Below, piece by piece: positions 43,396 to 52,648 of a DNA stretch of 53,341 nucleotides; position 1 is the stretch's first letter, and every line of letters starts with the position of its first letter. The stretch comes from Lautropia sp. (GTDB taxonomy: Bacteria > Pseudomonadota > Gammaproteobacteria > Burkholderiales > Burkholderiaceae_E), in the NCBI GenBank assembly GCA_030523825.1, contig JAUNHU010000009.1:1-53341 (forward strand), in the 5' to 3' direction. The position numbers were made by a program, and so were the translations under genes. Below the pieces are notes generated by a model. That model ran no database searches. It saw only the letters and a program-made list of their open reading frames with translations, and was not told where the DNA came from.

Positions 43396-43424
43396 AACGC
43401 CTTCGTGACGAAGGCGTTTTTTTT
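43396..43424 (+). terminator. intrinsic terminator after wzc
   Basis: ACGCCTTCG-TGA-CGAAGGCGT followed by eight T residues. A textbook 9-bp stem with a T tail, so the next glycosyltransferase gene must have its own promoter within 43425-43619. Confidence 0.92.
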
Positions 43425-43619
43425 GTACACCAACGTGTCAACCACGCATGTTTCTCGGAGATCGGGAAATCATCGCGCCCGATGCGCGCTAAAATCGGCA
43501 GGAACCGCCCCAAGACGGCATGTGCCTCACTGCTTCCGTACCTCCTGCGTACTTTTCTGCACTGGTGCCATTCCTGTAAACGGCCGATATCTGTCCGAGA
43601 TTGATCCTAGCTTGCCACC

Positions 43620-44714
43620 ATGCCAAAAATCGCCCTTCTGACCCGCTACGACATGATGGGGGCCTCCTCCCGCGTGCGCAGCCTCCAGTATCTGCCCATC
43701 TTCGAGGCAGCGGGGCTGCAGCTGGAGCACTTCCCCCTTCTGAGTAACGAGTATGTGAGAAGGCTCTATGCTGGCGAGCGCTCCAAGGCACTGCAGTTCC
43801 AGATGCTCTGGAAGCGGATCTGTGCCATGCCTTCCATCGCAGACCCGAAACGCTTCGACCTGCTCTGGATCGAGAAGGAGCTGCTGCCCTATCTGCCCTA
43901 CGGGCTCGAACGATGGTTGCTGGGCAACAAGGTTCCCTTCGCACTGGACTTCGACGACGCAATCTTCCACAACTACGATTGCGCCTCGAATCCTGCCATC
44001 CGGATGCTTATGGGCCGCAAGATCGACAAGCTGATGGCCCGCTCCTCACTGGTCATCTGTGGCAATGGCTATCTGGCAGACCGCGCCCGCCGCGCCGGTG
44101 CCCCCTGGGTCGAGATCCTGCCCAGCACCATCGACTTCGAGAAATATCGTCCCCTGCCTGCTCCCGTGCAGGATGAGATCAGCGCCGACAACCCGCTGCG
44201 CATCATCTGGATCGGCTCGCCCAACACGGTGCAATATCTCGAACTCGCCCGTCCGGCGCTGGCGCAACTGCAGGAACGCCATCCGCTCGAACTGCGCATC
44301 ATCGGCAGCGAGCGCAACTGGCCCGAGATCAAGACGATCAGCATTCCCTGGTCGAGCGATACCGAGGCAGCCGAGCTGAACAAGGCCCATGTGGGCATCA
44401 TGCCGCTGCTCAACACGCCCTGGGAACAGGGCAAGTGCGGTTTCAAGCTCATCCAGTACATGGCAGCCGGCCTGCCCATCATCGGCAGCGATGTAGGCAT
44501 GAACAAGGACATCGTCCAGGTCGGAGAAAACGGGCTGCTCACCAACACCAGGCAGGACTGGATCGACAGCCTCGAAACGCTGGCAAAATCGCCCGAACTG
44601 CGCTCCCGCATGGGCGCCGTTGGCCGCCGCCTGGCCGAAGAACGCTACAGCATCCAGGCCGTCGGCCCCAAACTTGCCGCTCTCCTTGCCCAGGCGGCAA
44701 CTGCGCCTCGCTGA
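43620..44714 (+). CDS. glycosyltransferase, GT4-like
   Basis: 364 residues starting MPKIALLTRYDMMGASSRVR. The N-terminal half shows SSRVRSLQYLPIFEAAG, a pattern of sugar transferases in O-antigen/EPS loci. The C-terminal Rossmann half has RIIWIGSPNTVQYLEL, LRIIGSERNWPEIK, and GIMPLLNTPWEQGKCGFKLIQYMAAGLPII, where the G-K-C-G-F-K-L-x-Q-Y-M block is the donor-binding motif. Sugar and acceptor are unknown. It starts about 195 bp after the wzc terminator and is followed by the second flippase gene 12 bp downstream. Confidence 0.85.
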   Translation: MPKIALLTRYDMMGASSRVRSLQYLPIFEAAGLQLEHFPLLSNEYVRRLYAGERSKALQFQMLWKRICAMPSIADPKRFDLLWIEKELLPYLPYGLERWLLGNKVPFALDFDDAIFHNYDCASNPAIRMLMGRKIDKLMARSSLVICGNGYLADRARRAGAPWVEILPSTIDFEKYRPLPAPVQDEISADNPLRIIWIGSPNTVQYLELARPALAQLQERHPLELRIIGSERNWPEIKTISIPWSSDTEAAELNKAHVGIMPLLNTPWEQGKCGFKLIQYMAAGLPIIGSDVGMNKDIVQVGENGLLTNTRQDWIDSLETLAKSPELRSRMGAVGRRLAEERYSIQAVGPKLAALLAQAATAPR

Positions 44715-44726
44715 TATCCTTTCCTG

Positions 44727-46061
44727 ATGTATCGATCCAAACTCGTCTGGTCAGTGGTGGGGCTTGCCATGCCCCTGCTGGCCGCAGCTGTCTTCATTCC
44801 CCTGCTGCTCAGCCGCATCGGCCCCGAGCGCTTTGGTGTACTCACACTGGCCTGGTCGCTGCTGGGCGCCGCCTCGGCCCTTGATCTGGGCATAGGCCGC
44901 GCCGCCACCCAGCTGGTGGCAGCCCTGCGCGGCCGCACACTGCACAACGCCATTCCCCCCACCGTCGAGGTGGCCTGGGAACTCTCCATCCTCTACAGCG
45001 GCATCGGCACGGCCATCTTCCTGCTCCTCACGCTGTTCGACATCGAGAGCCTGATCAATCACAAGGAAATCGGTGATGCGGAGCTGAAATACGCCACGAT
45101 CATCATCATCGCAATCCTGCCGGTTCAGGTGCTCAGCGCGCTCTATCGCGGCATCTGCGAGGCATTTGAAGACTTCAAGATACCCAGCCTGGTGCGGCTG
45201 CTGATGGGCGTGCTGAATTTCGGCAGCCCGGTGCTGGTGTCCTTCTACACGCATTCGATGGTGGCACTGGCTGCCTCCCTGCTGGTGGCGCGCGTCATCG
45301 GCATGGGCATTCTCTATTACGGCTCACGCCTGCACACGGCGCCGCTGCGCCCCGCCGGCAGCACCCGCCAGCACATTTCGGCCACCGACCGCCGGCGCAT
45401 CAAGCGCAAGCTCAATCATTTCGGCAAGTGGATGACCGTCAGCAACATCGCGCACCCGCTGCTGATGCAATCCGACCGCTTCGTGATTGCCGCGATGATC
45501 TCGGCCGCTGCCGTCACCTTCTACCAGGTGCCATCCGAAGTCATCAATCAGTCGACGATGATTGCCTCGGCCGTCACCAGCGTGATGTTCCCGATGCTCA
45601 CGGCGCGCATCCAGCAGGACCCGCAGGCAGCCTGGCAGATCTTCACGCTGTGGCGCAACCGGCTGCTGATTGTCTCGGCCCTGATGTATGCGGTGCTGGT
45701 ATTCGTGTTCCCCACCATCCTGCAGCTCTGGATGGCCGACTCGGTGGGGCCTGAATCGGCCACCGTGGGTCAGATCCTCTGCCTGGGCGCCTTCTTCTAC
45801 ACGGTGTCGGTGGTCTACACCTCGTACATGCACGCGCAGGGCCGGGTGCATGTGTGCGCCATCCTGCAGATCATCGAACTGGCCATCTACATTCCGGCGC
45901 TCTATCTCGTCACGCCCACCCACGGGCTCTACGGCGTTGCCTTCCTCTGGGTGGGCCGCTGCGTCTTCGATGCCGTGGCACTGGCGATCATCGCCGGCCG
46001 CGGCCCGAAACAGCCTCCGGCCCGCGAAACCACGGTGCGCGTCACCACGCTGGCAGCCTGA
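44727..46061 (+). CDS. Wzx-type polysaccharide flippase (second)
   Basis: 444 residues with about 12 membrane helices. Typical N-terminal features are MYRSKLVWSVVGLAMPLLAA and LLSRIGPERFGVLTLAWSLLG, and GIGRAATQLVAAL follows. The second half starts near LNHFGKWMTVSNIAHPLLMQ and keeps the SDRFVIAAMISAAAVTFYQV segment of the family. It belongs to the polysaccharide-biosynthesis group and would flip lipid-linked units. It probably shares an mRNA with the glycosyltransferase upstream and ends at the terminator at 46075. Confidence 0.83.
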   Translation: MYRSKLVWSVVGLAMPLLAAAVFIPLLLSRIGPERFGVLTLAWSLLGAASALDLGIGRAATQLVAALRGRTLHNAIPPTVEVAWELSILYSGIGTAIFLLLTLFDIESLINHKEIGDAELKYATIIIIAILPVQVLSALYRGICEAFEDFKIPSLVRLLMGVLNFGSPVLVSFYTHSMVALAASLLVARVIGMGILYYGSRLHTAPLRPAGSTRQHISATDRRRIKRKLNHFGKWMTVSNIAHPLLMQSDRFVIAAMISAAAVTFYQVPSEVINQSTMIASAVTSVMFPMLTARIQQDPQAAWQIFTLWRNRLLIVSALMYAVLVFVFPTILQLWMADSVGPESATVGQILCLGAFFYTVSVVYTSYMHAQGRVHVCAILQIIELAIYIPALYLVTPTHGLYGVAFLWVGRCVFDAVALAIIAGRGPKQPPARETTVRVTTLAA

Positions 46062-46074
46062 GCACAACCAACAA

Positions 46075-46112
46075 AAAGGCGCATCACCCGACAACAGGTG
46101 TGATGCGCCTTT
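46075..46112. terminator. bidirectional terminator between wzx and the beta-helix gene
   Basis: AAAGGCGCATCAC pairs with GTGATGCGCCTTT, a perfect 13-bp stem with a 12-base loop. A-rich and T-rich flanks serve both strands. It separates two convergent transcripts. Confidence 0.88.
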
Positions 46113-46170
46113 CTGGCATGTTTCGACGCCCTTGCCGCAGCATGTCTGCACAGGCAGCGGCGACAGTGCC

Positions 46171-47739
46171 TCAGATATCGGGCCGCTCGGGCGCGTACTG
46201 GCGATTGATGCGACTGACGAAATGCTTGCCACCGCGCGGCAGCACCAGCTGTTTCGCACGCGGAACGGGCGAGAACTGGTTGCCATCGAACACCACATCG
46301 CGCAGCATGCCGGGGCTGCTCTCGATCATTTCGAGCAGCGGGCCCTTGCCTGTCCATTCGACCTGATTGCCGGCCAGCTCGGACATGAGCAGCGGATAGG
46401 CGCCGTTCTGATCACTTTCCTGCGCCAGCACGAACACCGGCACAGGCGACGTGGCCCGCACGATGTTGCCAATGACCCGCACCCCGTACATGCCACGGTC
46501 GGTGAAATTGTCGTCGGCCCCCTGCATGCCGAATCCCCGCGCACTCTTGCGGTTGCTGGCACTGTTGAAAGCCGATTCCACCGAAATGTAGGCACGCCCG
46601 CAGGGGCCCGACAGCGTATTGCCCCAGAAGGAATTCTTGTTGGCGACCACGCCGGTATAGCAGTGGTATTTGGGCAGCCCTTCGGGACCAACCTCGACAT
46701 CATTCAGGAAGAAGTCGTTGTTCGATGCGTTGACATAGGCCTGCATCAGGCCCTCACCCCGCGCCCGGTTCGTGCGGATGCGGTTCTCGGTGATGACGTT
46801 GTACGACGCCCCATAGGCAAAGTGGATGGAGGCCGATACCGAGTCGATACACTCATTGCCCAGAAAGAGGTTGGCATTGGACATGTGCTGGATCGACATC
46901 GAACGCATCTGCCCTTCGCAGATGTTGCTGGACACCAGCGTGCGCGTGACGCCCAGGAAGGAAATGCCGTAATAGCCACCCGTGACCCGGTTGCCTTCGA
47001 GCACGTTGCTGGTGGCAGGCACCGGCACCTGCGGCAGCACGAAATGCTTCAGCCAGAGATCCTTCGCATTGCGTTCGGAAGTCTGATAGAGGCGCTCGGC
47101 CTCGATCTCGATGCCGAAGCAGTCGGTCTTGGGCAGCGGCCGGATTTCGACGACATTGTCCTTCAGCACGTTGGAGGCCACGGCAATGGGGCGACCATTG
47201 ACCAGCTTGTTGTGCGTGCCACGCAGATAGATGCCACGCCCCACCTGCACGTTGAGGATCTGGTTGTTGACGAGATGAACACCCTCGATGTCGATGCCGT
47301 AGATGACCGCCGCCTGCCCGGCAAACGTCACCTGACACTGGATCTTCATGTTGGCGAACAGGAAAGGCTTCTTCACCGGATCGACGCCGGTGAGTTCGCG
47401 GATGATGAAGCCGGCCCGCCCGATGCCATTGCGCAGGGTGACGGAGCTGCCCGCCTCGCCCCAGACGCCGGCTATCGCGCCGGAGAGACTGACCTGATCG
47501 GTGACGAGGAAATTGCCCTTGGGGAAGACCAGCCAGCCGCCATAGCGATCGGCAGCACGGGCCGCCCGGATGATGGCACTGGTGTCATCATGGACCCCAT
47601 CGCCACGGGCACCAAACTGGAAGGGCGTGACACGAAGGGCGCGACGATCAGGCCCCGATGGCGTGGCGGCCATCAGCCGCCGGGAGGCCAGCAGCACGGC
47701 GGCGCCGCCCCCCAAAGACTTGAGAAAAGCGCGTTTCAC
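46171..47739 (-). CDS. right-handed beta-helix (pectate-lyase-3-like) protein of the EPS locus
   Basis: 522 residues. A signal-like N-terminus (MKRAFLKSLGGGAAVLLAS, with KR rather than the RR of a Tat signal) suggests periplasmic location. Then FQFGARGDGVHDDTSAIIRA, the start of the pectate-lyase-3 domain, and many N-rich strand-turn rungs (SNVLEGNRVTGGYYGISFLG, YNVITENRIRTN, NKNSFWGNTLSG) follow to the end. Such proteins in EPS loci are often lyases or epimerases acting on the polymer, or assembly factors. It overlaps the polymerase gene by 4 bp (ATGA), so the two are coupled. Substrate is unknown. Confidence 0.8.
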   Translation of the reverse strand: MKRAFLKSLGGGAAVLLASRRLMAATPSGPDRRALRVTPFQFGARGDGVHDDTSAIIRAARAADRYGGWLVFPKGNFLVTDQVSLSGAIAGVWGEAGSSVTLRNGIGRAGFIIRELTGVDPVKKPFLFANMKIQCQVTFAGQAAVIYGIDIEGVHLVNNQILNVQVGRGIYLRGTHNKLVNGRPIAVASNVLKDNVVEIRPLPKTDCFGIEIEAERLYQTSERNAKDLWLKHFVLPQVPVPATSNVLEGNRVTGGYYGISFLGVTRTLVSSNICEGQMRSMSIQHMSNANLFLGNECIDSVSASIHFAYGASYNVITENRIRTNRARGEGLMQAYVNASNNDFFLNDVEVGPEGLPKYHCYTGVVANKNSFWGNTLSGPCGRAYISVESAFNSASNRKSARGFGMQGADDNFTDRGMYGVRVIGNIVRATSPVPVFVLAQESDQNGAYPLLMSELAGNQVEWTGKGPLLEMIESSPGMLRDVVFDGNQFSPVPRAKQLVLPRGGKHFVSRINRQYAPERPDI

Positions 47740-49127
47740 CGGTAAGACCTGCTGGACGTAGGACGAACAACCCCATGACGGGCGGGATGCCCCTGGTATC
47801 CGGGAACCTGCTGCCCGGGTGCAAATACTTTCCGCCGACGGTCGACACGTTTCACGGGCGTCGCATCGAAGATCGAGGTGCCGGGGAACCGCACCATGAA
47901 GATCGTCAGCGGCATCACGTACATCCAGTGGAAGGTGTAGGCTTCGATGTACGGGTTGGTGGCCGCTGCCAGGAAGGCCGCAAAGGCACCGGCAAACAGG
48001 AACACGTCGAAATTGGTGAGACGCTTCTGCTTCCAGGTCTCGAACACGCCCCAGCCATAGCGGATGAAGGGCCAGGCGTAGATGGCTGCGCCGATAATGC
48101 CCACCCGGTAGACGGTGGCGAGCAGCACGATTTCATAGCGCCACGGATACTTTTCGCTGCGGATGTAGCTGACGCCCTGACCGTGGCCTGCGCCGATGCC
48201 AAAGGTTTCGAGGATGCCCTCGAACAGCGCTGCCGCCTGGTTGGTACGCTCGCTGCCACCACCGCCGGTGAGTTCTTCCCAGAAGCCCTCGATGATGTAG
48301 AACACGTCGATCTCGGTGAGTGCGCTGAGGATGGAAATGAAGGCCACCGCTGCGCCAATGGCGATGACCACCTGCTTGCCGATGGCGAAGGCGATCAGGT
48401 TGGATGGCTGGCCGTAAAGGCCGGGACGCAGCAGCATGCCCATGGCAAGGCCGATGGGGATGGACAGCATCAGCGCCGAGCGGCCGGAGGAAATGGCCAC
48501 CACGGCGGTTGCACCCAGCATGATGAGCAGCTTGGTGTTGACGACGCCGATGGTCAGCATCGCAAAGAGCGCACTGGTCACGAAGATCATCGTGCCGAAC
48601 ACGTGCATGGTGGCGCCCGAATAACCTTCCTGCAGGTTCACGTTCGCCATTTCGGGGTCGATGAAGAAACTCACCGCCTCGGGGCCGCCCATGTTCAGGA
48701 ACATGTAGAAGAACACGCCGACGCTGGCCGCTCCCAGAAAGGCATAGTTCTCCATCAGGCGAACCAGCTGATCCGTCTTGAAGGTGGCGAGAATGCCACC
48801 CGTGATCAGAATCCAGAGCCCGGGAGAGACGATGTAGATGAACAGCGTCTGAAACAGGGCCTGGTCGGAGGAACCCCGCATCAGGCCCACCAGCAGGTAG
48901 ACGAAAGTAACGCCGACACTGGCGCCATACATGCGCACCACGCGCATGAAGGGCGGCGTGAAATCCGTGAGGAACCAGCCCATGCCGGCCGTGATGAACA
49001 GCATGGCAGCCGACAGCTCCTTGATGGAGTTCGGCACCACCATGGTGAGGAACAACAACACGATGACGCAGATCGTGTAGAGACGAACCAGCCACTTCGG
49101 CTTGGGTTTGGAAGCTGTATCAGCCAT
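47736..49127 (-). CDS. Wzy-type polysaccharide polymerase family membrane protein
   Basis: 463 residues with about 10-12 membrane helices, starting MADTASKPKPKWLVRLY. It has a periplasmic loop near ELTGGGGSERTNQAAALFEG, and the GIGAGHGQGVSYIR and YEIVLLATVYRVGIIGA segments resemble O-antigen ligase/polymerase relatives. It would join lipid-linked repeats on the periplasmic face. The C-terminal 40 residues are Arg/Pro-rich. It precedes and overlaps the beta-helix gene, an operon pair in which the polymer maker and a polymer-binding or cutting protein are made together. Confidence 0.75.
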   Translation of the reverse strand: MADTASKPKPKWLVRLYTICVIVLLFLTMVVPNSIKELSAAMLFITAGMGWFLTDFTPPFMRVVRMYGASVGVTFVYLLVGLMRGSSDQALFQTLFIYIVSPGLWILITGGILATFKTDQLVRLMENYAFLGAASVGVFFYMFLNMGGPEAVSFFIDPEMANVNLQEGYSGATMHVFGTMIFVTSALFAMLTIGVVNTKLLIMLGATAVVAISSGRSALMLSIPIGLAMGMLLRPGLYGQPSNLIAFAIGKQVVIAIGAAVAFISILSALTEIDVFYIIEGFWEELTGGGGSERTNQAAALFEGILETFGIGAGHGQGVSYIRSEKYPWRYEIVLLATVYRVGIIGAAIYAWPFIRYGWGVFETWKQKRLTNFDVFLFAGAFAAFLAAATNPYIEAYTFHWMYVMPLTIFMVRFPGTSIFDATPVKRVDRRRKVFAPGQQVPGYQGHPARHGVVRPTSSRSYR

Positions 49128-49363
49128 CAGGCTGCTTTCCTTTGAGTGACAGTGACGCGCGCGCGGCAGGAACGAAGTCGGAATCCTGACACCGGCGTGA
49201 TGGGACGCAACGGCCCTCGATGCTAAAGGCCATCAAAAAGGGAATGGTGCCACAAACGGGAACGGGGCAGCGCCTGTTCCCTGAAAAAAGCGCGGCGGCC
49301 TGAGCGGCTCACCACAGCAGGAAGCCTGAGCAGCGGGGGGTCGGAGGCAGCCCCCCCGCCCAC

Positions 49364-50488
49364 TCAGTCATCGGCTTCCTTCAGGATGTCGAGGTTGACC
49401 TTGCGAACGTCGAAGCGGTCGAGCGCCATCTGGTAGCTGGCCTCGCCGTGCCGCTCGGCCAGACCGGGTTCGACCAGGTAACGCTCCATCGCGTCGGCCA
49501 GCGCCCGCACGTCACGTACCGGCACCAGACAGCCATTCACGTCGTGCTCGACGGTTTCGCGGCAGCCCGGCACATCGGTGACGATGACCGGCCGGCCCAT
49601 CGCCAGCCCTTCGAGAATGGTGCGCGGCAGCCCTTCGGAATAGGAGGGCAGCACGCAGACGGTGGCCTGCGACACGAAGGGGCGCACATCACGCACGCCC
49701 CCCTGATAGTCGATGACGGTGGAATCGGCCCAGCTCTCGATCATCGCGTCGTCGATGGCATCGGGTGAGGAGTCGCGGTGGCCGATGATGATGAAGCGGG
49801 TGTTGGGGTATTTGCGGCGGACGATGCCGGCCGCATCGCAGTACTCGCGGATACCCTTGGCCTTCAGCAGGCGTGCGGCCAGCAGGAAGGTGACGGTGGG
49901 GCCTTCGGGCAGCGGCACGCGTGCATACTTGGTCAGGTTCACCCCCGAACCGTTCACCAGGCGGGTCTTGGCATGCGGCACGATGCCGCGCTCGACGAAG
50001 GTGGCCCGGTCATCGGGGTTCTGGAAGATGACGGAGGTGGCCGCCATCAGCGACTGACGATACAGGAGGGTGGCAAAGGACATCAGCAGGTCACGCCGCC
50101 AGCTGCCGCCGTGAAAGGCAAAGCCCAGACCCGTCACCATCGGAACGAAGCGCACGTTGCGCAGGCCCGCGAGGCGAATGGCCAGCCCGCCATAGACCAC
50201 CGGCTTGATGGTGTAGCAGATCATCACGTCGGGCCGCAGGTCGAGCAGGAGCCGGCGAATGGCCCAGAGCGTGCCGATGTCCTGCAGAGGATTGATGGCC
50301 GTGCGATAGAGGGGCAGGGGCACGAACCGGGCACCGAGGGCGCTGATCTCGTCGAGAATTCCTGGCGTGACGGGCGGTGCACCGGCTCCGGTCACTTCAT
50401 AGCCGCGGGCAATCAGATCCTTGATGAGTTCGGCACGAAATTCGACCAGTGACTCGGCCACAGCACCAATGAGTAGGGCGCGCTTCAA
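49364..50488 (-). CDS. family 4 glycosyltransferase with probable TTG start
   Basis: 374 residues if the TTG at 50488 is used (LKRALLIGAVAESLVEFR); no ATG lies nearby, and upstream ATG-initiated frames add about 55 unrelated residues. The N-terminal half has RPDVMICYTIKPVVYGGLAIR, the pattern of Wca/Pss GT4 enzymes; the C-terminal half has TFLLAARLLKAKGIREYCDAA and the SYSEGLPRTILEGLAMGRPVI donor motif with the E-x7-E pair. No good ribosome site is seen for the TTG. It is in a minus-strand block with the polymerase gene downstream. Confidence 0.85.
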   Translation of the reverse strand: MKRALLIGAVAESLVEFRAELIKDLIARGYEVTGAGAPPVTPGILDEISALGARFVPLPLYRTAINPLQDIGTLWAIRRLLLDLRPDVMICYTIKPVVYGGLAIRLAGLRNVRFVPMVTGLGFAFHGGSWRRDLLMSFATLLYRQSLMAATSVIFQNPDDRATFVERGIVPHAKTRLVNGSGVNLTKYARVPLPEGPTVTFLLAARLLKAKGIREYCDAAGIVRRKYPNTRFIIIGHRDSSPDAIDDAMIESWADSTVIDYQGGVRDVRPFVSQATVCVLPSYSEGLPRTILEGLAMGRPVIVTDVPGCRETVEHDVNGCLVPVRDVRALADAMERYLVEPGLAERHGEASYQMALDRFDVRKVNLDILKEADD

Positions 50489-50844
50489 AATGATTTTGCC
50501 AATTGTCTGTTGTCTGTTTCCAGGGAACTGCCTGTTCCGAAGGCTCCCGGCATCAGGCCCAACGGCAAGCGCTGGGACAGGAAAACATGCGCGGCAGGAG
50601 ATGCAAGCAACAGGATATGCGGAAATGCAACGTTCACTCACACAGGCAGACGCTTGCAAATTCTATCAGCCCCTCCGGACAACCTTCAGCAATATGCCTG
50701 CTCCACACGATGTTTTAAGTAACCCACTGTAACGAACCAGCGCAGCTGCTTGCGGATTGTCCGCCAAAAGGCACACCGTCACACGGCCCGACAACGCCAG
50801 CCGCTATCATCGGCCACAGCAGAGCCATCGAGCAGGAGCTTGCC
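50489..50844. promoter_or_regulatory. 356-bp divergent region between the GT4 gene and wbpD
   Basis: No gene is seen. It is AT-rich in parts (50490-50730) and must hold promoters for the GT4 block (minus) and the wbpD-wbpE-flippase block (plus). No confident -10/-35 pair was found. Confidence 0.4.
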
Positions 50845-51441
50845 ATGAGCCATCCCGACAGCATCGTCGTCCACCCCAGCGCCATCGTCGACGAGGGCGC
50901 ACAGATCGGCAACGGCACCCGCATCTGGCACTGGACCCACGTCTGCGCCAGCGCCGTCATCGGCGAGCGCTGCTCGCTGGGCCAGAACGTCTTCGTCGGC
51001 AATCGCGGCCGGCTGGGCAACAACGTCCGAGTGCAGAACAACGTCTCCATCTACGACGACGTCATCCTCGAAGACGATGTCTTCTGCGGCCCCAGCATGG
51101 TCTTCACCAACGTCATCAACCCGCGCGCCCATGTCTCGCGCAAGCATGAATACCGTGAGACCCTCGTCCGCAAGGGCGCCAGCATCGGCGCCAACGCCAC
51201 CGTCGTCTGCGGCACGGTCATCGGCCGCTATGCCTTCATCGGTGCCGGTGCCGTGGTCTCGCGCAATGTCCCCGACTACGCGCTGATGGTTGGCGTGCCG
51301 GCGCGCCAGACCGGCTGGGTGTGTCAGTGCGGTGTAAAATTGCCGCGCCCCGACACCAACAGTCGTGCAGAATGCACGGAATGTGGTGACGCCTATCACA
51401 TCGACGCCACCTCCTGTCAGCCGATCGACCCGCACCGCTGA
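50845..51441 (+). CDS. wbpD: WbpD-like UDP-3-amino sugar N-acetyltransferase
   Basis: 198 residues; AGGAG is 9 bases before the ATG. It acetylates the 3-amino group of UDP-GlcNAc3NA. The left-handed beta-helix has repeated hexapeptide rungs ([40 protein letters not shown]), and [20 protein letters not shown] is the conserved catalytic loop region of WbpD/WlbB. A C-terminal zinc-ribbon-like part holds Cys at 160, 162, 177 and 180, as in many family members. The next gene is wbpE. Confidence 0.9.
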   Translation: MSHPDSIVVHPSAIVDEGAQIGNGTRIWHWTHVCASAVIGERCSLGQNVFVGNRGRLGNNVRVQNNVSIYDDVILEDDVFCGPSMVFTNVINPRAHVSRKHEYRETLVRKGASIGANATVVCGTVIGRYAFIGAGAVVSRNVPDYALMVGVPARQTGWVCQCGVKLPRPDTNSRAECTECGDAYHIDATSCQPIDPHR

Positions 51442-51517
51442 CCTCCCTGCCTGGCCCGCCCCCGGCCCGCGACAGCCCCGCGGCTGCGTCCTCCCATCCT
51501 CTCTCGTGGTTCCGATC

Positions 51518-52648
51518 ATGCCCCAGCCTCTCCGTGGGATCGACTTCATCGATCTGAAACAGCAGTACCAGCGCCTCAAGCCCCAGATCGACGCACGCAT
51601 GGCGGCCGTGCTGGCGCACGGCCAGTACATCATGGGCCCCGAAGTGGCCGAACTCGAACGCGAGCTGGCTGCCTATGTGGGCGTGCAGCACGCGGTGGGT
51701 GTCTGTGACGGCACGGCAGCATTGCAGATCGCCATGATGGCGCTGGGCGTGGGCCACGGTGACGAGGTCATCACCACCCCCTTCACCTTCATCGCCACCG
51801 CAGAGACCATCAGCCTGCTGGGTGCGCGCCCGGTCTTCGTGGACATCGACCCCGTCACCTGCAATCTCGACCCCGCCGGGCTCGAAGCCGCCATCACGCC
51901 ACGCACCAAGGCCATCATCCCGGTCAGCCTGTATGGCCAGTGTGCCGACATGGAGGCCATCAACGCCATCGCGGCGCGCCACGGGCTGCCGGTCATCGAG
52001 GATGCGGCCCAGAGCTTTGGCGCCACCCGCAACGGCCGCCGCTCCGGCAGCCTCAGCACCATCGCCTGCACCAGCTTCTTCCCCAGCAAGCCACTGGGTT
52101 GCTATGGCGACGGCGGTGCCTGCTTCACCGACGACCCGGCGCTGGCCACCCGCATGGCGCAGATCCGCCTGCACGGCCAGGAAAAGCGCTATGTGCATAC
52201 GCACATCGGCATCAATGGCCGCCTCGACACGCTGCAGGCCGCCGTGCTGCTGGCCAAGCTGCCCAGCTTCCCCACCGAGGTGCAGCAGCGCGCCGAGGCC
52301 GGTGCGCACTACCTGTCGCTCATCCGCCAGGCAGGCCATCCGCACATCGGCACCGTGCCGGTGGCCGAGGGCAACACCAGCGTCTTTGCCCAGTTCACCG
52401 TGCGCGTGCCCAACCGCCAGGCCGTCATCGACGTGCTGAAGGCCAATGGCGTGCCCACCGCCGTGCACTATCCGGTCTGCCTGCACCGTCAGCCGGTGTA
52501 TGCCGGCCAGTACGATGACCTGAACCTGCCCCATGCCGAGGCAGCCGCTGCCGAGGTGATGAGCCTGCCCATGTATCCCGGCATCGACCCGGCACTGCAG
52601 GCTGCCATCATCGAACACCTGGTCGCCGCCGTCGACAGCACCCTGTGA
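51518..52648 (+). CDS. wbpE: WbpE-like UDP-3-oxo sugar aminotransferase (DegT family)
   Basis: 376 residues from the ATG at 51518 (MPQPLRGIDFIDLKQQYQRL). PLP-dependent transfer of an amino group to the 3-keto sugar made by WbpB. The PLP Lys is near residue 191 in FFPSKPLGCYGDGGA; the cofactor Asp is in VIEDAAQSFGA (near 162), and GVCDGTAALQIAMMALGVG is the phosphate-binding part. Length is normal. It ends in a GTGA overlap with the next gene, a flippase, so both lie in one transcript behind wbpD. Confidence 0.92.
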   Translation: MPQPLRGIDFIDLKQQYQRLKPQIDARMAAVLAHGQYIMGPEVAELERELAAYVGVQHAVGVCDGTAALQIAMMALGVGHGDEVITTPFTFIATAETISLLGARPVFVDIDPVTCNLDPAGLEAAITPRTKAIIPVSLYGQCADMEAINAIAARHGLPVIEDAAQSFGATRNGRRSGSLSTIACTSFFPSKPLGCYGDGGACFTDDPALATRMAQIRLHGQEKRYVHTHIGINGRLDTLQAAVLLAKLPSFPTEVQQRAEAGAHYLSLIRQAGHPHIGTVPVAEGNTSVFAQFTVRVPNRQAVIDVLKANGVPTAVHYPVCLHRQPVYAGQYDDLNLPHAEAAAAEVMSLPMYPGIDPALQAAIIEHLVAAVDSTL

